A DNA stretch of 10,091 bases from Syntrophomonadaceae bacterium (GTDB lineage Bacteria > Bacillota > Syntrophomonadia > Syntrophomonadales > Syntrophomonadaceae): positions 1 to 10,091 of the forward strand of contig JAAZOA010000292.1 in the NCBI GenBank assembly GCA_012798055.1. The letters run 5' to 3'. This document shows, piece after piece, positions 1 to 7,413 of this stretch (position 1 is the first letter of the stretch; every line of letters starts with the position of its first letter). Made by a program: the position numbers and the translations under genes. A model generated the notes under the pieces. It saw only the letters and a program-made list of their open reading frames with translations. It made no database searches and had not been told where the DNA came from.

Positions 1-3000
1 AAGAAGGGGGTGACCACGTTGCTCTTGCGTGCGCGGCAGGTATTGCTCAGGGCTTCCAGCCTGGTAATCATGCCGGCCGGAGCAGTATGCTCATCAAGGG
101 TAAGGCGCAAATACCCGGACACATTGTCCAGATAATGCCTAAACATAGAGTTGGGACCGCACCGGAAGGGATCCTGGAGCACCAGATGAATCTGAGGGAG
201 TCCGCTGTGTTGGGCCCGCTCATTGATAAACTGGGCTGCCAGAGCTGCCGACAGCATGTTTTGGAGTTGGGCGGCATAGATATTGTCCATATGTTCAATT
301 TTGTGCTGCATATACTCATCAAATTCCCCCCGGCGGGAATCCAAGAATGGCGATCTGATGCGGCCCTCATACCATCCCCGCAAATATCCCAGGAGAAAAT
401 CTTGGGGAAGGGCGAGCAGTTCGCGCTGCGCGGCATATGACATCAAGTCCTTGGCCACGAAAGGATCGTAGAGGGTATAAGAACGTCCCAAAATGAGGGT
501 GACAACGGTATCTTTATAGGTCCCCAGTTCTTCAAAGATCCGGCGTCCCTCTTCCTCAATGGCAAGTTGGAATTTTCGCTGGGCCTGGTAGGCATCGTCC
601 AAGGCCCGGTCCAAGGCGGAGTGGGAAAATTTGGGGCCGAGCAGCTTCCTGGCGGCCGGCAGCAATTCCTGCCGGATGCGCCCCGGCTGCCGAAGGCTCA
701 AGCGGGCATAAAGAACCTTTTCGGCTGGGATATCAAGGGAGTGGACTGCCACCCCCCTGATCATCATCAGGAGCGGGCAACTTTGGGAGTTTGGCCAATC
801 GGCCGCCCAGGGAAGCGGTTCCAGGTCGAATACTTCCGGGATGAATATATAATCAGGGTCTTTTTTCTCCAGTTCGCGGTAGTGTCCGATCAATACCTCG
901 ATCGGATAGCACATCTCAGCGGCCAGATCCATCTTGCCCTGTTCTAGCATCTCTTCGCTGGACTCGCCGCTCAGTATCACCCTTGCCCCCAATGACCTGA
1001 AGAAGGCCGCCCAAAAAGGATAGAGCTCATGGTAAAGGCCGCTGCAGGCTATACCCACAGTAGTCCCATAATCCAGAGGATCTCCCGCCGCTGCCCGGAA
1101 AATCCTGTCGCGGCTCAACTGGTAATTGGGTAGTTCTGAGCCCTGTTTCTTTTTCTCCAATTCCGAATAGCGGCCACAGCGGTCACCGTACACGAATCTT
1201 GACCCGTCCCCGAATTTGATCACGTCCAGTTGACAGTTATGCTGATGGAAACATTCAGCCTTGCAGGCTCTCCTTGTCAAGGTATAGCGGTTGAGATTAT
1301 CCAGGCAGGGTACAGTCTTGACCGGCCCGCCTCTTTCCATATGAAAGGCCCGGGCCATAAGCGCTGCCCCCCGGGCTCCAGTAAGCTCTGGGTGAGGTGG
1401 TACAAAGACTTCTCTATTGCACTCGGCGGCAAAGGCAGCAGCCAGAGCATGATTTTTCGCAGTAGCTCCCGTAAACACCAGCCTGCCCTCTAGAGTCCGG
1501 CTTTCTACAGTCCTGCTCAGATAGTTGCGGGCCGAGGAATATGCCAGGCTGGCCAATTGGGTTTCCAGAGGCAGTCCGCGAGAAGCGGCGGAAACCAGGG
1601 TCGATTGCGAGAGCAGCGTACAGGTGTCCCCCAAGTCTATGCTGTATTCCGCCTGGAAAGCCCCACGGGAAAATTCCTCTTTGATGCTTACCCCCAGAAG
1701 CTCGGCCAGATTTTCCAGAAATGTGCCCGTTCCAGCAGCACAGACCGGATTCATGTTGTAATCAAACAAGCTGCCATTTTTGATCTGGACAAACTTGGAA
1801 TCTTCACCGCCGATTTCAATTATCGCCAGGGTGTCATCCCCGAATAACGTTTTCACTCCTTCAGCCTGACAGGTGATCTCATCGACAGCATACTCGGCGT
1901 TAATCATCTTTTGAGCTAGAAAACGCCCTGAACCTGTGGTGCAGGCTATTATTGGCGGATTAGCAATCAGGAGTTTCCCATATTTATCCTGAACCTGCCT
2001 GATCAATTCCAGCAACTGCAGGGCAGGACGCCCGGAGGTGGGCAAGTAAATCCCGCCAATAAAGCTGCCCTGCCGGTCTAGAAGCACACACTTGGTGGAT
2101 ACCGACCCGCAGTCCACTCCCAGATATATGGTGGAGAGATCGTGATTGCGTTGTGAATCAAGGTCAGGGTGATAAATAACCCGGCCTGGTTCCAGAGGCG
2201 GCAAGGATTTTTCCGGGACGTATTCACCCGGAACCACTTGCAGTTGCTCCAGGACTGACAAGGTTAACTCTGTCCCGTTTTGTGCCGCCCCCAGAGCTAC
2301 AGTGTATTCGTGATCGGAAGGAACGTCTAACTCGATGGAGCGCTCCTGGCAGTAAAAACCCAGGTACTTGAGAATTGCTCTGTTGTTGGCCACGCCGCCG
2401 ATGGTCACCAAAGTGCCAGGCCCCTTGAGCCGGTTCTGGGCCACACCCGTCACTACCAAATCCACCAAAGCCCTGGCCAGCCCTGCAGCAACTGCCATTT
2501 GTGAAGCCCCTCCGTTTATGGCATGAGTCATGTCAGATTTGGCAAAAACTGCACAACGGCCTGATATCTTGATAGAGCTGGTGGCCTCTGCTGCCAGTTC
2601 AGCCAACTGCTGGTCAGTAAATCCCATTCTGGTGGCCTGCTGATGCCAGAACGACCCGCTTCCCGCAGCACACTGGCCATTGCGGTTGAAAAAGGTGACC
2701 GTTCCTCTATCATCGAATTCCAGGTAGTACATGCTTTCATGTCCCAGCGACAGAACGGTGGGGGCCTTGATTCTCCGGTATGCCAATCCAGCCTGGAGCG
2801 CTTCGATCTCCAGGATCGGGCTGATTCCAGTTTTTGCAGCTACTAGCCTGGAATTGTTTCCGGTAATGCCAAGCATCACCTTGGGAGTGCCTACCTTATG
2901 AAGCAAAAGATCGAGGCACTGCCAGGCAACCGCCGCCGGATTTCCGGCTGTAAGGCGGTGAATCTTCTCCACCCGCCCTTCGTCTATCAGCACGCCTTTA

Positions 3001-3068
3001 ACCGAAAAGACGCCCACATCAAGACCTATACGCGGTGTATTACTGGTCTGTACAGACCGCGAGTCCAT
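1..3068 (-). CDS. Fused acyl-CoA dehydratase activase with tandem BcrAD/BadFG ATPase domains plus DUF2229 region (C-terminus missing)
   Basis: The frame is open from ATG at 3068 to the window edge (1,022 codons, no stop), preceded by a GAGGTGAG ribosome site. Residues ~14-265 form a first ASKHA ATPase domain (IGLDVGVFSVKG; NGQCAAGSGSF with Cys133; SGRCAVFAKSD with Cys172). Residues ~315-575 form a second (LGVDCGSVSTK; IGGEDSKF; PVCAAGTGTF with Cys443; GDTCTLL with Cys483). In HgdC-type activators such a cysteine pair, about 40 residues apart, ligates the [4Fe-4S] cluster bridging a homodimer; here both halves keep it, so an intramolecular pseudo-dimer is possible. A linker has Cys602, 606, 612 and 631. 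A DUF2229-like region follows from ~670 (Cys720 in MCYP; RCGPNSM with Cys970; LTLDEHT). The family couples ATP hydrolysis to low-potential electron transfer to 2-hydroxyacyl-CoA dehydratases; the substrate here is unknown. Relatives are commonly longer, so several hundred residues may be missing. Confidence 0.9.
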   Translation of the reverse strand, partial: MDSRSVQTSNTPRIGLDVGVFSVKGVLIDEGRVEKIHRLTAGNPAAVAWQCLDLLLHKVGTPKVMLGITGNNSRLVAAKTGISPILEIEALQAGLAYRRIKAPTVLSLGHESMYYLEFDDRGTVTFFNRNGQCAAGSGSFWHQQATRMGFTDQQLAELAAEATSSIKISGRCAVFAKSDMTHAINGGASQMAVAAGLARALVDLVVTGVAQNRLKGPGTLVTIGGVANNRAILKYLGFYCQERSIELDVPSDHEYTVALGAAQNGTELTLSVLEQLQVVPGEYVPEKSLPPLEPGRVIYHPDLDSQRNHDLSTIYLGVDCGSVSTKCVLLDRQGSFIGGIYLPTSGRPALQLLELIRQVQDKYGKLLIANPPIIACTTGSGRFLAQKMINAEYAVDEITCQAEGVKTLFGDDTLAIIEIGGEDSKFVQIKNGSLFDYNMNPVCAAGTGTFLENLAELLGVSIKEEFSRGAFQAEYSIDLGDTCTLLSQSTLVSAASRGLPLETQLASLAYSSARNYLSRTVESRTLEGRLVFTGATAKNHALAAAFAAECNREVFVPPHPELTGARGAALMARAFHMERGGPVKTVPCLDNLNRYTLTRRACKAECFHQHNCQLDVIKFGDGSRFVYGDRCGRYSELEKKKQGSELPNYQLSRDRIFRAAAGDPLDYGTTVGIACSGLYHELYPFWAAFFRSLGARVILSGESSEEMLEQGKMDLAAEMCYPIEVLIGHYRELEKKDPDYIFIPEVFDLEPLPWAADWPNSQSCPLLMMIRGVAVHSLDIPAEKVLYARLSLRQPGRIRQELLPAARKLLGPKFSHSALDRALDDAYQAQRKFQLAIEEEGRRIFEELGTYKDTVVTLILGRSYTLYDPFVAKDLMSYAAQRELLALPQDFLLGYLRGWYEGRIRSPFLDSRRGEFDEYMQHKIEHMDNIYAAQLQNMLSAALAAQFINERAQHSGLPQIHLVLQDPFRCGPNSMFRHYLDNVSGYLRLTLDEHTAPAGMITRLEALSNTCRARKSNVVTPF

Positions 3069-3126
3069 TAAACTCACCTCTCAAGTATCGTTTCCGCTGC
3101 CACTGAATGGGATGGAATAATACTAC

Positions 3127-3147
3127 ATATCAATTATATTATGATAT
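3127..3147. repeat. AT-rich inverted repeat upstream of the activase gene
   Basis: ATATCA (3127-3132) and TGATAT (3142-3147) are perfect 6-bp arms around a 9-nt AT-rich centre, about 60 bp upstream of the activase start. A TATAAT match on the minus strand (3133-3138) lies in the centre, but no convincing -35 box is seen at the right distance. It could be an operator-promoter region or chance in AT-rich DNA. Confidence 0.3.
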
Positions 3148-3401
3148 ATGGTATATGAGCGTGACCAGTGTCTGCTTTGTTTTTGATCACCCAGTGGTGC
3201 TTCGGCTCTCGGCTGTCTTTTATCGTCTTGTCTACCGATTCCAAAGCTTCAGCTACCAACCAACATGGTCCCTGCTCTATCCAACGTTGCTTTCATTGCT
3301 ATATGAATTCATATATTCCTGAATTCAGTGCATAATTGCCCTGGTTCATCCCTAAGTTTAGCCCGGATCAGTGCGCATATTTCGTGTACAAAGGATTCCA
3401 T
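3134..3401 (-). pseudogene. Decayed N-terminal fragment of an ISLre2/UPF0236-type transposase
   Basis: An ATG at 3401, preceded six bases upstream by GGAGAG, opens a 30-codon frame (MESFVHEICALIRAKL...) ending in TGA at 3309-3311. In the next frame, after two more stops, the sequence reads VAEALESVDKTIKDSREPKH, then HHWVIKNKADTG, until TAA at 3134-3136. A helical segment of the form AE-LE-xD-x-xI-K-S-R followed by W-V-I resembles the N-terminal part of ISLre2 (UPF0236) transposases. At least one frameshift and several stops are present, and the catalytic part is absent, so this is a remnant truncated at its 3' side just upstream of the activase gene. The family call rests on recalled similarity, not a search; the start with its ribosome site is directly visible. 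Confidence 0.5.
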
Positions 3402-3474
3402 GAGAGTCTCTCCTTTTTTGATGAAGAGTGGTGTTTGGAGATCCTGTTTTATGAAAGGGGAGATTCTCTTTTTT
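3402..3474. repeat. 15-bp-stem hairpin at the head of the transposase remnant; terminator-like on the plus strand
   Basis: Arms at 3402-3416 and 3454-3468 pair over all 15 positions as plus-strand RNA, with two G-U pairs, across a 37-nt loop. Six T follow (3469-3474), so plus-strand RNA could form an intrinsic terminator. Read on the minus strand, the arm next to the start contains the GGAGAG site of the transposase fragment, so a transcript entering from outside would hide that site. Confidence 0.55.
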
Positions 3475-3570
3475 CATTCTCAGATCTTTTTCCCATACTA
3501 ATTTTACGCTAACACCCAGCAATACCATTTAACGGGTGATGCCGTTTGATTTTGCTTGAAGGGGAGAAAA
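3475..3570. other. Short spacer with no recognisable gene
   Basis: Nothing coding is seen on either strand. It presumably contains the outer end of the insertion sequence and whatever promoter serves the plus-strand small ORFs, but neither could be located with confidence. Confidence 0.4.
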
Positions 3571-3645
3571 ATGCCCTGGGCAGAGAAGCATCTTAGTGAC
3601 ACCATTGAACGGGGAGAGATGCACGATGTGGCGACCGAAAAATAA
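3571..3645 (+). CDS. Possible 24-residue leader or small protein overlapping the next ORF
   Basis: An ATG at 3571 follows a strong AAGGGGAG site by four bases and encodes 24 residues beginning MPWAEKHLSDTIERGEMHD before TAA at 3643-3645. The peptide is charged, has no membrane segment, and matches nothing I recognise with confidence. Its last 20 bases overlap the start of the 59-residue ORF in another frame, so ribosomes finishing it would stop near that start, as in translational coupling. The ribosome site is the only real support; it may instead be a chance ORF or the remains of a longer gene. Confidence 0.3.
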   Translation: MPWAEKHLSDTIERGEMHDVATEK

Positions 3646-3805
3646 AAAGAAGCTTTTCATCGCTGCGCTGGCGCCGGGAGCTGGGCTGATTGCCTACCTG
3701 TGGCTGCGCCCAGACCCGGTCACAGCTTTCCGGGTCGAGAAACATTATTACGTGCCTTCCTTACTGGACAGGATTGTCGATTCGGATTCTATCCGCGAGG
3801 ATTAA
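3626..3805 (+). CDS. Hypothetical 59-residue single-span membrane protein
   Basis: This is the only plausible plus-strand gene of any length in the window. I chose the ATG at 3626 because GGGGAGAG (3611-3618) lies seven bases upstream; an in-frame ATG at 3596 has no ribosome site. The product has a basic head (MWRPKNKKK), a hydrophobic stretch at residues ~10-27 rich in Ala, Leu and Gly, then a soluble tail of about 30 residues ending in an acidic stretch (VDSDSIRED). Positive residues before the span predict an inside N-terminus with the tail outside the membrane. I recognise no family. It sits between a transposase remnant and a REP-like palindrome, so it may be an accessory or strain-specific gene. 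Confidence 0.5.
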   Translation: MWRPKNKKKLFIAALAPGAGLIAYLWLRPDPVTAFRVEKHYYVPSLLDRIVDSDSIRED

Positions 3806-3980
3806 GGAATTGCAATTGTTCACTAATACGAATAGTGATTAATCCCAGTCACCGCTGATATCATAAAAAAGAGGCCATGATTATGTTTTACTGGAAGTAA
3901 AAAACCCGAAGCTGGTACCACATTAGAGGCTGAGTTGCTGACCTGTAAATCAGTAAGCAAGGTTAACAGGCATTGAACTT
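3806..3980. other. Spacer after the small membrane protein gene, no gene seen
   Basis: No coding signal is apparent on either strand. A hairpin-forming repeat, TCACTA (3820-3825) with TAGTGA (3833-3838), lies 15 bases after the stop codon. It lacks a T-run, so it is a weak candidate for a transcript end. Confidence 0.4.
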
Positions 3981-4021
3981 TGACACAACAGAACCGTCCC
4001 CTTGTGTTTGCCCTTGTGTTT
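3981..4021. repeat. REP-like palindrome carrying the GAACCGTCCCC core
   Basis: ACACAA (3983-3988) and TTGTGT (4002-4007) are perfect arms around a core containing GAACCGTCCCC, and a second CCCTTGTGTTT copy follows (4011-4021). Read on the minus strand the core is GGGGACGGTTC flanked by ACACAA. I recall this sequence as a widespread palindrome found near REP-associated (Y1, IS200-like) tyrosine transposases. No such transposase lies in the window. It begins about 20 bases beyond the MFS exporter stop codon and may also stabilise or end that transcript. Confidence 0.6.
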
Positions 4022-4041
4022 ACATCTGCACAGTCAGGTGC

Positions 4042-5583
4042 TTAAAATTGCTTCTGGTGGCCTTTGAAGAAGATCGCCAGAAAAAGAGCAATTACCGTCA
4101 GTCCGGCAGCTACAATGAAACAATCCCCCATAGCCATGATTAAAGATTCTTTGACGGCCCGCTGCAAAATCATACTGCCGGTCAAGCCGAATGCCGAATC
4201 CCCTTTGATACCCAGACCAGTTGCCATTGACATAATCTCTGCTTGTATATGCAGATATTCATCGCTGTTTACGTTTATGGCGGAAACAAGGTCGGCCAGA
4301 TAGATGGTCTGACGGTTTGCCAGAATGTTGCTGAACATGGCTATTCCAAAAGCGGAGGCAATCTGGCGGATAACATTGCTTAGAGCTGAAGCCCTCCCCA
4401 CCAGATGTTGCGGTACCGTATTCATTCCCGCCGTAGTTGAAGGCATGAAACAAAAACCCATCCCGAAGCCTCTTACTACCAGCAATAGAATCATAACCCA
4501 CACGGGTGTCACCGCATTAAAACCATGTAACATGTAGGTGGTTATCACCAGAATCGCCAACCCGCCCATCACCAGAGCCCTGGCACCATAACGATCGAAT
4601 ATTTTGCCGGCAGCCGGCATGACAATGCCGGAAGCCAGAGCAGCAGGTAAAAGGATCAGTCCGGTCAGCACAGCTGATTTCCCCAGAATACTCTGCAGAA
4701 GCAAGGGTATGAGGAACACCACCGCAAACATGCCTATTGAGATTATTGAGCTTACTGCCAGGGAAATAGTAAAGACGTAGTTTTTGCACAATCTAAGGTC
4801 CATAATCGGTTCACTGTGATGCAGTTCGTTGTATATGAATATGGTCAAGGAAAATGCTGCTACGAAAAGCAAAGAGACAATATAGGGTGAAGTCCAGCCG
4901 CGGTTGTTGCCCTCGCTCAGGGCCAACAGCAGGCAGAAAAAACCCATAGCAGAGGTAACAATACCGACAAAGTCAAAACTATGCCCTTTAATTAAGGAAG
5001 TCTCTTTTAAACGGGTTTTAGCCATAACGAGGTTTAATATGCCCACCGGTACGTTGACATAAAATATGAAACGCCAGGATAGAAAGTCAACCAGATATCC
5101 TCCCAGAGTTGGTCCGATGGCCGGGGCCAACATCATTGAGATTCCCCACAGCCCCAGCACCATCCCCATCCTTTCCCGGGGAAAATTTTGATAGAGGATG
5201 GCCATGCCCAAGGGCTGCATGATTCCTCCCCCCACCGCTTGTAAGACCCGGAATGAGATTATACTATCGATGCTCCAGGCTGCCCCACACAAGAAAGAAC
5301 CGATGACAAAAATCAGCAGGGCGGTAAAATAAACCCGCTTGTAACCAAAACGGTCCCCCAAAAAACCAGATATTGGCATGACTATGCCCAGGGTCAGCAT
5401 GTAGGCAGTTACTATCCACTGGGCATCAGAAGTTGAGGAGTTAAAAACGCTGATCATTTTGGGCAGGCTGACGTTGACTATAGTCCCATCCATGACGGAC
5501 ATAAATGTACCAATAATAATCACGGGTAGAACAGTAAAGTCGAGCTTTGCCTCGGACTTTGCTGCGACTGAAGTGCTATGCAT
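4042..5583 (-). CDS. emrB: EmrB/QacA-type MFS drug exporter (DHA2 family)
   Basis: This 513-residue protein has the length and hydrophobic pattern of 14-span DHA2 proton-drug antiporters, which expel lipophilic toxic compounds across the cytoplasmic membrane. Visible family motifs are DGTIVNVSLP in span 1 (Asp32), motif A GFLGDRFGYKRV (~73-84), FRVLQAVGGG with Arg112, and motif C with its continuation, APAIGPTLGGYLVDFLSWRF (~153-172). The soluble N-terminus is short. The ATG at 5583 follows AAAGGAGC, which overlaps the TAA of the upstream emrA; the genes are 13 bases apart and probably translationally coupled. An adjacent membrane fusion protein indicates a tripartite-like or periplasm-extended exporter; in a monoderm the partner would extend through the wall, in a diderm Firmicute it could reach an outer membrane. 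Substrates cannot be predicted. Confidence 0.93.
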   Translation of the reverse strand: MHSTSVAAKSEAKLDFTVLPVIIIGTFMSVMDGTIVNVSLPKMISVFNSSTSDAQWIVTAYMLTLGIVMPISGFLGDRFGYKRVYFTALLIFVIGSFLCGAAWSIDSIISFRVLQAVGGGIMQPLGMAILYQNFPRERMGMVLGLWGISMMLAPAIGPTLGGYLVDFLSWRFIFYVNVPVGILNLVMAKTRLKETSLIKGHSFDFVGIVTSAMGFFCLLLALSEGNNRGWTSPYIVSLLFVAAFSLTIFIYNELHHSEPIMDLRLCKNYVFTISLAVSSIISIGMFAVVFLIPLLLQSILGKSAVLTGLILLPAALASGIVMPAAGKIFDRYGARALVMGGLAILVITTYMLHGFNAVTPVWVMILLLVVRGFGMGFCFMPSTTAGMNTVPQHLVGRASALSNVIRQIASAFGIAMFSNILANRQTIYLADLVSAINVNSDEYLHIQAEIMSMATGLGIKGDSAFGLTGSMILQRAVKESLIMAMGDCFIVAAGLTVIALFLAIFFKGHQKQF

Positions 5584-5596
5584 CGGAAATGCTCCT

Positions 5597-6706
5597 TTAC
5601 TTGCCCGTATATATTTTAACGTGGGCAGAAGTGCCGGCTCTCAACGCCAGTCCCTTATTGTCAAGGCTTATCTTAACGGGTACCCGCTGACTGACTTTGG
5701 TAAAACTGCCGGCAGTGCTCTCACTGGAAAAGAGGGCGAAAGTACTCTGGCTCACATCTCCAACCTTAGCGACCGACCCCTTGAAAACCTGGCCCGGAAA
5801 GCTGTCAATACGGATTTCCACTTCCTGGCCTACGTGCACACGGTTTATTTTCTTTTCTTCAATATTGGCGATAATCCAGGTATTGTCAGGACAGACTAAG
5901 GATAGTACCGTCTGACCTGCGGTAATGGTTTCCCCTGCCTGGACAGAGGTCCTGACCACTGTGCCTCCCAAAGGGGCTTTTAAAATGGAGTTGTTATAGT
6001 TATAGACTGCAGCATCGTAAACCGCCTGGGCTTGATTTACCCCCGCCCGCAAGGCCGGTTCAGAATTTTGGGCGGCAGCGGCCTCCTGTTGCTGGCTGTC
6101 CTGCAGGCTGGTCTGAGCAGATTGCAGGCCGAGGCGTGCGCTTTCCAGAGCTACAGCCGCCTTCTCATAATTGGAGCGGTAAGTATTGAGGTTTTCTTCA
6201 GAAATGGCCCCACTGCTGAATAATTGTTCATTTTTGCTTAGCACTCGCTGAGCATCAGCTGCGGCAATTTCGGCGGAACTCACCGCAGCGGCCGCAATGG
6301 CCACCTGATTGTGAGCTTTGGCCACCGCCAATTTCTTAGACTGCAACTCATAGGGCAGGCGTTCATAGTTGGCCTGGGCCAAATCCAACGCTGCTTGAGC
6401 CTGCTCCACAGCAAAACGGTATTGTTCTTGGTCCAGGACAGCTAATTCCTGGCCTTCGGCAACCTGCTCTCCATCAGCGACCAGGATCTTATCCAGGCGC
6501 CCCCCCACCCTGAAGCTGATATCACTTATATCGGTGGTGACTTTGGCATTTTGAGTACTTATAGCAGTCTGCAGCAGATACCACCAATAGATCCCTGCCC
6601 CGAATGCAGTCAGTAATATTATGAGCATGATAACCATGAATTTGCGACTCTTGGGTTTGCCCAATTCAGTCGCTACCCCTGCTTGCTGCACCTCAGTCGC
6701 TTTCAT
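5597..6706 (-). CDS. emrA: EmrA/HlyD-family membrane fusion protein
   Basis: This 369-residue adaptor partners the MFS exporter downstream. I start it at ATG 6706 because GAGGTGGAG lies just upstream; a longer frame to 6793 would overlap tetR and has no ribosome site. One membrane anchor spans ~23-43 (IMLIILLTAFGAGIYWW). The first lipoyl half-motif follows at ~61-90 (ISFRVGGRLDKILVADGEQV), then a long Ala/Gln/Glu-rich helical hairpin (~97-235) typical of this family, the second lipoyl half (APLGGTVVRTSVQAGE), and a beta-barrel region ending in the EmrA-like FTKVSQRVPVKI stretch. The anchor places most of the protein outside the cytoplasmic membrane. The start is 65 bases after the tetR stop, consistent with one transcript. 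Confidence 0.92.
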   Translation of the reverse strand: MKATEVQQAGVATELGKPKSRKFMVIMLIILLTAFGAGIYWWYLLQTAISTQNAKVTTDISDISFRVGGRLDKILVADGEQVAEGQELAVLDQEQYRFAVEQAQAALDLAQANYERLPYELQSKKLAVAKAHNQVAIAAAAVSSAEIAAADAQRVLSKNEQLFSSGAISEENLNTYRSNYEKAAVALESARLGLQSAQTSLQDSQQQEAAAAQNSEPALRAGVNQAQAVYDAAVYNYNNSILKAPLGGTVVRTSVQAGETITAGQTVLSLVCPDNTWIIANIEEKKINRVHVGQEVEIRIDSFPGQVFKGSVAKVGDVSQSTFALFSSESTAGSFTKVSQRVPVKISLDNKGLALRAGTSAHVKIYTGK

Positions 6707-6771
6707 TCCGTTCTCCACCTCGAACCCCCCTTGTGAATTATTGGGCCAATATTTTTTCGGCGACTGCGATT

Positions 6772-7374
6772 TTAAGCGAGCAGACCTGTCCATAACATGG
6801 CATTAAGCAGTTCCAAATCCTTTTCCCGGCTATAATCCGGAATCGGTTGTTCGATATGATTTATCATCAGACCTTTTATAGCTGCTTTCAGGGCCCGAAT
6901 CAACTCCTGATTGTCCATCCTGAAACGCATCCCCTCGATTCTAGACCGTTCAAATATCTTTACCAGCAAATCAATGTGTTGCTGGTGCTGCATCCGGACA
7001 CGTTCCAGAAACGCAGGCTCGGAATAATCGCTCTGGTATAAAACCAGTGCTAAAACCAAATTGCTATATCTGGTGTAGAAGTCATACTCTAATTCCAGCA
7101 GCAGTCTCAAAGCTTGTCGGGCATCGCTGTTGCCCAAACATTGTTCCTCAAGATCCCGGCACAGATTCTCAATGCCACGGCAGATAACATGAACCATAAT
7201 CTCTTCTTTACCGCTGAATAGTTTGTAAAGAGTACCCTTGCCAAATTCTGCTTCCCGGGCAATCTCATCCATGCTTACCCGGTCAAAGGGCTTGTTACTA
7301 AAGAGTCTAAAAGCCACTTCCCCGACAAAATCCTTTTTAAAGCTTCGTTCCACTTCTTTGCGTGACATTTTCAT
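6772..7374 (-). CDS. TetR/AcrR-family transcriptional regulator of the efflux operon
   Basis: The 200-residue length and the N-terminal helix-turn-helix (~34-53, VSMDEIAREAEFGKGTLYKLF) are those of TetR-family repressors; the stretch FGKGTLYKLFSGKEEI is the characteristic recognition-helix and helix-4 boundary. The helical remainder would bind the inducing ligand and dimerise. I start it at ATG 7374 because GGAGGT (7384-7389 in complement) is correctly placed; an upstream in-frame start at 7413 would lie in the leader with no ribosome site. It is the first gene of tetR-emrA-emrB, so it probably represses its own operon through the palindrome over the -10 box. The ligand is unknown. Confidence 0.92.
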   Translation of the reverse strand: MKMSRKEVERSFKKDFVGEVAFRLFSNKPFDRVSMDEIAREAEFGKGTLYKLFSGKEEIMVHVICRGIENLCRDLEEQCLGNSDARQALRLLLELEYDFYTRYSNLVLALVLYQSDYSEPAFLERVRMQHQQHIDLLVKIFERSRIEGMRFRMDNQELIRALKAAIKGLMINHIEQPIPDYSREKDLELLNAMLWTGLLA

Positions 7375-7413
7375 CTGCAGCAGACCTCCAAAGTCTATTA
7401 TTAATACTCGCAA

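Noticed and set aside
567..947. Plus-strand frame of 126 codons inside the activase region
   Set aside because: Antisense shadow of the continuous activase frame, which shows family motifs on both sides of it.
3571..3645. Reading the 24-codon ORF as the start of a DUF1992 (DnaJ-related) protein because of AEKHLSDTIERGE
   Set aside because: The similarity covers only about a dozen residues and the expected LPGKGKPL stretch is missing in all frames downstream.
6707..6793. Longer N-terminus for the EmrA-like protein
   Set aside because: The upstream start overlaps tetR and has no ribosome site, whereas ATG 6706 has GAGGTGGAG just before it.
7375..7413. Longer N-terminus for the TetR-family regulator
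   Set aside because: It would begin at the edge of the operator and promoter region without a ribosome site; ATG 7374 has GGAGGT at a suitable distance.
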